Shown here: positions 1 through 5,123 of the stretch, piece after piece
How positions within the stretch are numbered: position 1 is the first letter of the stretch
Layout of the letters: each line of letters opens with the position of its first letter
NCBI GenBank assembly: GCA_022448765.1
Contig: JAKUTI010000197.1
Span: 1 to 5,123 of the forward strand
DNA from: Pseudomonadales bacterium
GTDB taxonomy: Bacteria; Pseudomonadota; Gammaproteobacteria; Pseudomonadales; Azotimanducaceae
Direction: 5' to 3'
DNA: 5,123 bases
Made by a program: the position numbers and the translations under genes
Notes under the pieces: model-generated
Databases searched by the model: none
Told to the model about the DNA's origin: nothing
What the model saw: only the letters and a program-made list of their open reading frames with translations

Positions 1-2
1 GA

Positions 3-65
3 TCGGTGGCCGCCAGCCTAGAAGCTTCGTTGAACGAGAACCGGGCGATAGAGCAAGGTCGCTGA
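3..65 (+). CDS. possible 3' end of an unidentified rightward gene (partial)
   Basis: Reading in frame 3 from the left edge gives 20 codons and a TGA stop at 63-65: SVAASLEASLNENRAIEQGR. The composition (Ala, Leu, Glu, Asn, Arg; amphipathic and helix-like) resembles the C-terminal tail of a real soluble protein. If real, the gene would converge on the Smr gene, with only 12 bases between the two stop codons and no visible terminator hairpin. The fragment is too short to assign a family. Another forward frame is also open across this stretch (it ends inside the Smr gene) but gives an Arg/Ser-rich product typical of a shadow frame. Confidence is low. Confidence 0.3.
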   Translation, partial: SVAASLEASLNENRAIEQGR

Positions 66-77
66 CCAGGAACACTG

Positions 78-686
78 CTAGTCGGGCGGTTGAGTCGGGT
101 CGGATTTCAGCCCGTGGCGTTCCCGATTCGCTTCTTTCTGCTGCGGAGACTTTCGTATCAAAACGAACGTTGCACCGGTGCCTCCGAGATGACGAGGCGC
201 GCTATGAAATCCTATTACGTCCGTTAATTGCACCAACCAGTGCGCAACGTAACTTTTGAGCTTCGCCGGATCAGCACTTCTATCGCCTCGGCCATGGGCA
301 ATCACAACCGAGCGAAAGGCTCTAAGGCTACTCGACTCGACGAAACGAAACACGTCTTCACGAGCTTCTTTCAAGGTCCGCTGGTGTAAATCGAGTGTCG
401 CCTCTACAGGATATTTTCCTTGGGCTAAGCGCTGAAAAACGCGCGGTTGAACACCGTCTTTTTTCCACGCAACCACATCAAAAGGTTCTACTCGAGTAAT
501 TTCGCCGAGCGTTAGTGGGTTGCGATCGTCTTTCTCGTTACGCTCGGTCTCAGCATCTCGACGACGCTGTAACTGCCCAGCAGTGGGTGATGCACGGGGC
601 CTGGGGGTTGTGTTACCCACACCCTCTTTGAGCGGTGCCACGCCGTCCATGGCTTCTTGGAACACTGAATCCTCGCGGTCTTTCAT
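78..686 (-). CDS. Smr-domain protein, SmrA/YdaL-type putative endonuclease
   Basis: This is a complete 202-aa protein with a C-terminal Smr (small MutS-related) domain at about residues 94-180. The hallmark LDLH motif is at residues 98-101 (D99, H101), the HGRG motif at 131-134, and the GGTGATFVLIRK strand at 168-179. Residues 135-168 (KLKSYVAHWL, then FHSAPRHLGG) match the usual HGKG-to-GGTGA segment. Smr domains are known as nucleic-acid nickases/endonucleases, and the free-standing proteobacterial SmrA/YdaL form has a basic, poorly ordered N-terminal extension, seen here at about residues 20-55. The substrate is not shown by sequence. I chose the ATG at 684-686 because the following DSVFQEAMDGVAPLK resembles the conserved N terminus of this family. 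The Shine-Dalgarno there is poor, and the alternative ATG at 648-650 would remove that signature. The gene is transcribed away from the efflux operon and is probably functionally unrelated to it. The family call is secure. Confidence 0.93.
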   Translation of the reverse strand: MKDREDSVFQEAMDGVAPLKEGVGNTTPRPRASPTAGQLQRRRDAETERNEKDDRNPLTLGEITRVEPFDVVAWKKDGVQPRVFQRLAQGKYPVEATLDLHQRTLKEAREDVFRFVESSSLRAFRSVVIAHGRGDRSADPAKLKSYVAHWLVQLTDVIGFHSAPRHLGGTGATFVLIRKSPQQKEANRERHGLKSDPTQPPD

Positions 687-900
687 CGAAATCGTTGGAA
701 TAGTTCGCCGTCGTCACAGCCATGGTAGCGAATTCCGTCATCAAAACTTACATATCGGTGGCCGGCGCTTCGTTCATGGCCTCCATCTTACTCGCGAGCG
801 ACGCTCTATCTCGGTGGACTTGGGCTAACCCGCTTCGGGTCCTTTGTGTACGTTCCTTCGCAAGCCATGGTGATATCTGGGCAAGGAAGACCACATTTGG
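687..900. other. intergenic region, left part, no gene seen
   Basis: This is the divergent spacer between the Smr gene start and the operator region of the efflux operon. Short open frames exist on the plus strand but lack ribosome sites and recognisable products. It should contain the Smr gene promoter on the minus strand, but I could not find a convincing -35/-10 pair. A small 5-bp hairpin (ACCCG-CTT-CGGGT, 828-840) is present but lacks the T-run of an intrinsic terminator. Confidence 0.6.
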
Positions 901-920
901 ATGTAACCTTGACGTTACCT
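901..920. promoter_or_regulatory. distal operator copy (GTAAC-N6-GTTAC) over the -35 box
   Basis: The core inverted repeat is GTAAC (903-907), six bases, then GTTAC (914-918). It matches the proximal site at 935-954 at 16 of 20 positions and starts 34 bp upstream of it, roughly three helical turns. The predicted -35 hexamer TTGACG lies in its centre, so a bound dimer should block RNA polymerase. Palindromes of this size ahead of RND operons are commonly bound by TetR-family repressors. The family assignment is inference, since no regulator gene is in view. Confidence 0.6.
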
Positions 921-937
921 TCGCAGTTTAGTATATG
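909..937 (+). promoter_or_regulatory. sigma-70-type promoter of the efflux operon
   Basis: The -35 box TTGACG (909-914; 5 of 6 matches to TTGACA) is separated by exactly 17 bases from the -10 box TATATG (932-937; 4 of 6 matches to TATAAT). The start of transcription is predicted near 944, giving a leader of about 38 nt to the GTG at 982 and about 106 nt to the adaptor ATG at 1050. Both boxes are embedded in the operator pair, as expected for a tightly repressed but intrinsically strong promoter. No experimental start site is available. Confidence 0.65.
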
Positions 938-954
938 TAACGTATACGTTACAT
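935..954. promoter_or_regulatory. proximal operator: perfect 20-bp palindrome over -10 and start site
   Basis: The half-site ATGTAACGTA (935-944) is followed directly by its exact reverse complement TACGTTACAT (945-954). The core is the same GTAAC-N6-GTTAC seen at 903-918. It overlaps the last bases of the -10 box and the predicted transcription start. The perfect dyad symmetry indicates a homodimeric DNA-binding protein, most plausibly a TetR-type repressor that responds to a pump substrate. Lack of a T-run and its position at the start site argue against a terminator. Confidence 0.75.
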
Positions 955-967
955 TATTTTGCTTGTT

Positions 968-974
968 AAGGAAG
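968..974 (+). promoter_or_regulatory. strong Shine-Dalgarno for the leader mini-ORF
   Basis: AAGGAAG lies 7 bases before the GTG at 982-984, which is near-ideal spacing. It is the only strong ribosome-binding sequence between the promoter and the adaptor gene. It is 75 bases from the adaptor ATG at 1050, too far to serve it directly, so it marks 982 as a translation start. Confidence 0.6.
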
Positions 975-981
975 AATTCAC

Positions 982-1053
982 GTGTCGCATTCGCGCAGTG
1001 TCGACGACTCGATCGTTAGACGTTTAGTTCATCGGATGCAAAGTCGCATATGA
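982..1053 (+). CDS. 23-codon leader mini-ORF overlapping the adaptor gene
   Basis: From the GTG at 982-984 the frame reads MSHSRSVDDSIVRRLVHRMQ then SRI (GTG read as Met) and stops at TGA 1051-1053. That stop overlaps the adaptor start as ATGA (1050-1053). It has the best ribosome site in the region (AAGGAAG, 7-nt spacing), while the adaptor ATG has none that is clear, so its likely role is to deliver ribosomes to the adaptor start by termination-reinitiation. The peptide is basic, with five Arg and two His, and has no membrane segment. I do not recognise it. It could instead be the remnant of a deleted regulator gene that once lay first in the operon, or the overlap could be chance. Confidence 0.45.
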   Translation: MSHSRSVDDSIVRRLVHRMQSRI

Positions 1054-2228
1054 AGACATGGGTCATATCTACTGTGATCATCGCTTTTGCCTTTGGCGGG
1101 GCATTCGTTATGGTTCAAACACGCGCCGCACCAACTCAAATGGAGCGAGAGATTCCCGTGCTTTTAGTCGACGCCATCGAAGCCCGTCGCGAACCCGTTA
1201 TCTTTCGCGTCAATACACAGGGCGCCGTCACACCACGTACCGAATCGATTCTCGTATCGGAAGTCTCAGGCCAAATCGTCGAGGTTGCATCGAACTATGT
1301 ATCGGGCGGTTTTTTTCGCAAAGGTGAATTACTGCTTAAGATCGATCCGCGAAATTACCAATCCGCACTCAAAAGCGCACAAGCCAATGTCGCCCGGGTC
1401 CAGACACAAGTCGCTAAAGAAAACGCACTGGCCAATTTCGCGTTGGATGACTGGAAGACACTCCAAGATTTGAACGCCTCGACGGGACCGATATCGGACC
1501 TGGCGTTACGTAAACCGCAGCTCGCTGAGGCCATAGCCGAATTGACGTCGGCCGAAGCCGCGCTGGAGAAAGCTCAAGAAGACCTCAACCGAACCAGTAT
1601 TCGAGCTCCCTACGATGGCATGGTCCAAGAAAAACGGGCCGATGTAGGCCAGTACGTCAACACCGGCAGCCAGCTCGCTCTGATATTCGCGACCGACTAC
1701 GCCGAGATACGATTACCCATTACGCAGCGCGAACTTAGTCTCATCGATCTCCCATCAGCAGGCGACTCGAGTTCGCCGCTCCCAGTGACACTGACCTCGG
1801 AAGCCGGAGCCGCCCGACACACTTGGGAAGGCCTCGTAGTGCGTTCAGAGGGCGTTTTCGACAGCGCTAGTCGAGTGTTATATGCGGTCGCCCAAGTCGA
1901 GGACCCCTATAACCAGAATGGCCGGATCGGTGAACCCCTACGTATAGGGACTTTTGTCACCGCTAGCATTCAAGGTCGATTCGGCGGTGCTCTTTTTACT
2001 ATTCCGCGCCATGCGCTCCAGCGTGGTGAAACGCTTTGGGTAATCGATGAGCAACAGAAAATCTATCCTCGCGACGTAGAAATCGTCAGCACGGACGAGG
2101 AATACGCCTATATTGATGCCGGATTAACGGACGGGGAGCGATACACCATTACACCCGTCGACCAGCCGCTTCCGGGTATGCCGGTGCGGGTGAATTCCTT
2201 ATTACCAACGTTCGGCAATGTCCGATGA
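1050..2228 (+). CDS. RND efflux periplasmic adaptor subunit (membrane-fusion protein)
   Basis: This complete 392-aa protein links an inner-membrane RND pump to an outer-membrane channel. Residues 4-21 form an uncleaved anchor or signal segment. It contains no lipobox Cys, so it is probably held by this N-terminal helix. A barrel/lipoyl half follows at about 45-100 (TESILVSEVSGQIVEVA, then FRKGELLLKIDP), then an alpha-helical hairpin at about 101-180 rich in Ala, Gln and Glu. The second lipoyl half is RTSIRAPYDGMVQEKRADVG (181-200), with a beta-barrel (about 217-310) and a membrane-proximal domain (about 311-385). Length is normal for HlyD/AcrA-type adaptors. An in-frame TAG at 1017-1019 excludes a longer N terminus. 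The start lacks a clear Shine-Dalgarno and overlaps the 982-1053 mini-ORF; the stop overlaps the pump start (ATGA, 2225-2228). The transported substrate cannot be read from sequence. Confidence 0.93.
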   Translation: MKTWVISTVIIAFAFGGAFVMVQTRAAPTQMEREIPVLLVDAIEARREPVIFRVNTQGAVTPRTESILVSEVSGQIVEVASNYVSGGFFRKGELLLKIDPRNYQSALKSAQANVARVQTQVAKENALANFALDDWKTLQDLNASTGPISDLALRKPQLAEAIAELTSAEAALEKAQEDLNRTSIRAPYDGMVQEKRADVGQYVNTGSQLALIFATDYAEIRLPITQRELSLIDLPSAGDSSSPLPVTLTSEAGAARHTWEGLVVRSEGVFDSASRVLYAVAQVEDPYNQNGRIGEPLRIGTFVTASIQGRFGGALFTIPRHALQRGETLWVIDEQQKIYPRDVEIVSTDEEYAYIDAGLTDGERYTITPVDQPLPGMPVRVNSLLPTFGNVR

Positions 2229-5123
2229 GTGAAACCACGCCTCCTGTTTCCGGTCTAATCGGCTGGTTCGCAACCAATCCTGTGGCCGCCAACTTGCTGA
2301 TGATTTTTATCATCGGCGCTGGATGCTGGGGATTGTTCACGACGAAGCGGGAAATGTTTCCTGAAATTCAAATCGATCAAGTCGTTGTGCGGGTACCTTA
2401 CCTCGGTGCAGCACCACTAGAAGTTGAAGAAGGCGTCGTCATTCGGGTCGAAGAAGCGATCAAAAGTATCGAAGGCATTTCAGAAATCTCCTCCCATGCC
2501 TTCGAAGGCATGGGCGAGGTGGTCGCAGAAATCGAGGACGGCTACGAACTCGAAACGATTCTCGACGAAATTAAGTTGGCCGTCGACAGCATTTCCACGT
2601 TTCCTGGTGAAAGCGAGCGGCCCATCATCTCCAAGCAACAAGGGAGTCGATGGGGCGGTGTGTTGAACGTCCAGCTGACGGGCCTCAGGAGTGAGGCTAC
2701 GATGAAGGAGTTTGCCGAACGCATTCGCGACGAGATTACGGCCTTAAGCGGCGTCTCCTATGCATCGGTAAGCGGCACCCGCCCCTTTGAACTCTCCATC
2801 GAAATTTCTGAGGATTCACTTCGCCAGTACGGTCTGACGCTAAACCAAGTCGCGCAAGTGATCCGACTCTGGTCCGTCGACATCCCCGGCGGCACGATCC
2901 GATCGGATTCCGGCGATATTCGTTTGCGAGCCAAGGGACAAGCCTATACGGGTCGGGAGTTCGAGAACATCTTGTTGCTGACCCAGCCCGATGGGACCCG
3001 CATTCGTCTGGGCGACGTCGCCACCATACGCGATGGTTTTGCCGAAACCGAGAGTTACGCATTCTTTGACGGAGAACGTTCCGTTGGTGTGATGATTACC
3101 GCTAGCGATAATGAGAATCCGATTGAAATCTCAGAGGCGGTGAACGCCTATGTCGATGAGCGCAACCAAACGCTGCCCGAGGGGATCCAATTGAGTGTTT
3201 GGGGCGATCAATCGGTGATGCTCAAGGACCGCCAAGAAGGTATGGCGATCAATATGTTGATCGGTGCCTGCCTTGTTTTCATTCTTCTAGGCATCTTTTT
3301 GCACCTTAAAATTGCGATCTGGGTGATCGTCGGCCTCATTGTCGCTGTACTTGGTGGCTTCATGTTGCTCGAGGCCGTTAATGTGTCCATCAACATAATG
3401 AGCCTGTTCGCCTTTATTATGGTGGTCGGTATCGTGGTCGACGACGCGATCATCATTGCCGAGAGCGCGTACACCGAAACTGAGCGTAAGGGGTATTCGG
3501 TGCACAGCATCGTCACGGGCGCTCAACGCGTCGCCATACCCGCCACCTTCGGCGTGTTAACAACGATCGCCGTATTCGGCGCGATGCTGATCCAGACGGG
3601 TCACACCTCGGGGTTTTCGAGGAATATCGCATGGGTCGTGGTCTTTGCCCTCACGTTTTCTCTGATCGAAAGCAAACTTATTTTGCCGTCCCACCTTGCA
3701 GCCATGAAGTCTGCGCACAGCTCGTCTAAGAAAGGTATTTCGGAATGGGTCGACGCACGGCTGAAATCTTTCATTGAACATCGTTATCGACCGTTTCTCG
3801 CCTTCACCATCAGGAATCGGTGGCCAACTGTAGCCTTCTTCGTGAGCTTGGTGATATTGACTATCGGTCTAATGGGCGGTGGCTACGTACGGATGAATTG
3901 GTTTCCAGACATGCAAATGGACTACTTGATGGCGCACGTGGAGTTGCAAGACGGCGCTCCCGAACAGCTGATCGTCGGTATCGTCGACGAAATGGAAGGC
4001 TCGCTCTCCGAAGTTGAACGTGAAATCCAAGCGGAATACGGAATTCAAACGCGAATTATCGAACACTCGTTTGCCTTCGTTCAGGGCGGCAAAAGTGCAC
4101 AATTTAACGTGGAGCTCAAACCCGAAGACGAACGTCCCGTCTCCGGAAAAGAACTCGAAAACCGCTGGCGGGAAAAGCTTGGCGATATCGCCGGAACGAA
4201 AAAATTGTCGTTTTCGTCAGGACAATCTAGCGGTGGGGGTCCACCGATCGCGTTGAAGCTTCAAGGCTACAACTACCGAAGCCTCGAACAAGCAGCTGAC
4301 GAATTAGTGTCTTATTTGCAGACATTTAACGGTGTCTACGAAGTCGAGAGCTCCAATAACGCCGGGCCAGAAGAGTTAAAGCTACGGATTCGTCCGGAAG
4401 CTGAGGCGTTGGGTATCACGCTTACCGATCTCGCTGGTCAAGTACGCCAGGCTTTCTACGGTGCCGAGGCCCAACGTATCCAGCGCGGAGAGTCAGAAGT
4501 ACGCGTCATGGTGCGTTACCCCGAAGTCGACCGAAAATCGGTCGGCAACCTTGAGAACATGTGGATCCGTCTTCCTGACGGTCGTGAAGTGCCCTTCAAC
4601 GCCGTGGCCGATTACCAACTCGCTCCCGGCTACAGTAGCGTGCAACGCTTAGACGGTAGACGGACCGTCTCGGTGACCGCCAATTTAAACCCAGACATCG
4701 TCGAACTCGGACAGGTCATCGGCAACACAGCAACCCAATTTATGCCCGAGTTACTGGCCCGTTATCCCGACGTCAAATACGACGTCACCGGAGCTTCAGA
4801 ACGGACGGCCGAATCGCAAGGCCAGTTCCTCCGTTCAATGCTCTTGGCGGTGCTTTTGCTGTACGCGCTCATTGCGATTCCGCTCAAATCGTACGTTCAG
4901 CCTTTAATCATCATGTTCATCATCCCGTTCGGCATGATCGGTGCGGTGTTAGGGCACATGATCGTTGGCATTACGATCACGTCGTTATCGTCCCTGGGAC
5001 TCATCGCGCTTGCAGGTGTGGTCGTCAATGACGCGATCCTCATGGTCGATCACGTCAATAAGCGTACGGAGGCAGGTTATAGCGCGGCCGATGCAGCTGT
5101 CGAAGCCGGCGCGGTTCGATTTA
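2225..5123 (+). CDS. RND efflux transporter permease subunit, AcrB-like (3' truncated by window edge)
   Basis: This is a proton-driven inner-membrane exporter of the AcrB/AcrD/AcrF superfamily. From ATG 2225 it is open for 966 codons to the right edge, so perhaps the last 60-100 residues are missing. TM1 is at about 20-38 (NPVAANLLMIFIIGAG), followed by KREMFPE and the first porter region (VPYLGAAPLEVEEGV). TM2-TM6 span about 340-490, with the TM4 proton-relay pair D406/D407 in GIVVDDAIIIAES and the TM6 motif LIESKLILPSHL. TM7 is at about 533-555, then the second porter/docking half, TM8 at about 872-888, TM9 at about 894-916, and TM10 at about 918-943 with VVVNDAILMVDH. The position matching AcrB Lys940 is N935, as far as I can align by eye. 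The start is fixed by the ATGA overlap with the adaptor. No frameshift is seen. The substrate class (drug, detergent or other) is unknown, and no outer-membrane factor gene is in view. Confidence 0.95.
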   Translation, partial: MSETTPPVSGLIGWFATNPVAANLLMIFIIGAGCWGLFTTKREMFPEIQIDQVVVRVPYLGAAPLEVEEGVVIRVEEAIKSIEGISEISSHAFEGMGEVVAEIEDGYELETILDEIKLAVDSISTFPGESERPIISKQQGSRWGGVLNVQLTGLRSEATMKEFAERIRDEITALSGVSYASVSGTRPFELSIEISEDSLRQYGLTLNQVAQVIRLWSVDIPGGTIRSDSGDIRLRAKGQAYTGREFENILLLTQPDGTRIRLGDVATIRDGFAETESYAFFDGERSVGVMITASDNENPIEISEAVNAYVDERNQTLPEGIQLSVWGDQSVMLKDRQEGMAINMLIGACLVFILLGIFLHLKIAIWVIVGLIVAVLGGFMLLEAVNVSINIMSLFAFIMVVGIVVDDAIIIAESAYTETERKGYSVHSIVTGAQRVAIPATFGVLTTIAVFGAMLIQTGHTSGFSRNIAWVVVFALTFSLIESKLILPSHLAAMKSAHSSSKKGISEWVDARLKSFIEHRYRPFLAFTIRNRWPTVAFFVSLVILTIGLMGGGYVRMNWFPDMQMDYLMAHVELQDGAPEQLIVGIVDEMEGSLSEVEREIQAEYGIQTRIIEHSFAFVQGGKSAQFNVELKPEDERPVSGKELENRWREKLGDIAGTKKLSFSSGQSSGGGPPIALKLQGYNYRSLEQAADELVSYLQTFNGVYEVESSNNAGPEELKLRIRPEAEALGITLTDLAGQVRQAFYGAEAQRIQRGESEVRVMVRYPEVDRKSVGNLENMWIRLPDGREVPFNAVADYQLAPGYSSVQRLDGRRTVSVTANLNPDIVELGQVIGNTATQFMPELLARYPDVKYDVTGASERTAESQGQFLRSMLLAVLLLYALIAIPLKSYVQPLIIMFIIPFGMIGAVLGHMIVGITITSLSSLGLIALAGVVVNDAILMVDHVNKRTEAGYSAADAAVEAGAVRF
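2493..2514. repeat. perfect 22-bp palindrome inside the pump gene
   Basis: The half CCCATGCCTTC (2493-2503) is followed directly by its exact reverse complement GAAGGCATGGG (2504-2514). It lies in codons for about residues 90-97 of the pump (SHAFEGMG, first porter subdomain). In mRNA it could fold to a 9-bp stem with a four-base UCGA loop. GAAGGCAT also occurs once more just upstream at 2471-2478, which partly reflects the repeated Glu-Gly coding. Function is unknown and it may be coincidental. Confidence 0.5.

Noticed and set aside
520..828. Plus-strand open frame of 102 codons
   Set aside because: Most of it is antisense to the Smr gene; the product is Arg/Ser-rich with no recognisable motif and no ribosome site, so it is a shadow frame.
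828..840. Small hairpin ACCCG-CTT-CGGGT as a terminator
   Set aside because: The stem is only 5 bp, no T-run follows on either strand, and no gene ends next to it.
847..856. Third, degenerate half-site (TGTACGTTCC) resembling the operator arm
   Set aside because: Only one arm matches and there is no partner at the right spacing, so it is not supported as an operator.
722..931. Plus-strand open frame of 69 codons in the intergenic region
   Set aside because: There is no Shine-Dalgarno before the ATG, no recognisable family, and it runs through the distal operator and -35 box up to the -10 box of the efflux promoter; chance is more likely.
1923..1957. Partial inverted repeat around CCCTACGTATAGGG in the adaptor gene
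   Set aside because: Only five base pairs match before the symmetry fails; this is within chance expectation for coding sequence.
2736..3062. Minus-strand open frame of 108 codons rich in Arg, antisense to the pump
   Set aside because: The Arg-rich composition is typical of the reverse complement of a real gene, and the forward frame is continuous porter-domain sequence.
3208..3526. Minus-strand open frames of 79-102 codons
   Set aside because: They are antisense to the transmembrane region of the pump (TM2-TM4), whose forward reading carries clear family motifs; they are shadows.

Overview
The window looks like chromosomal DNA from a Gram-negative bacterium, most likely a gammaproteobacterium. 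The reasons are an SmrA/YdaL-type Smr-domain protein with the N-terminal signature usual in that class, and a tripartite-type RND efflux operon whose adaptor and pump need an outer membrane. No mobile element, CRISPR array, rRNA or tRNA was seen. Base composition looks even throughout.

Layout. Bases 3-65 may hold the last 20 codons of an unidentified rightward gene. Bases 78-686 (minus strand) encode a complete Smr-domain protein of 202 aa, which would converge on that gene. Bases 687-981 are a divergent intergenic region. It is unremarkable up to about 900 and then holds a compact control region: a TTGACG / 17 nt / TATATG promoter with two copies of GTAAC-N6-GTTAC, one across the -35 box and one (a perfect 20-bp palindrome) across the -10 box and predicted start site. 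Downstream come a strong Shine-Dalgarno and a 23-codon GTG-started mini-ORF (982-1053). This mini-ORF overlaps by ATGA the membrane-fusion (periplasmic adaptor) gene at 1050-2228, which in turn overlaps by ATGA the RND pump gene starting at 2225 and running off the right edge (966 complete codons present).

How the parts fit. The adaptor and the inner-membrane RND permease would form two parts of a proton-driven export machine, with an outer-membrane TolC-like channel supplied from elsewhere. The paired operator suggests a dimeric repressor, most simply of the TetR type, that silences the operon until a ligand appears. No regulator gene lies in this window. The two consecutive ATGA overlaps suggest that translation is coupled from the mini-ORF through adaptor to pump.

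The genes belong to known families. The most distinctive features are the operator/promoter array, the coupled mini-ORF leader, and a perfect 22-bp palindrome inside the pump gene. I found no convincing evidence of a wholly new system.
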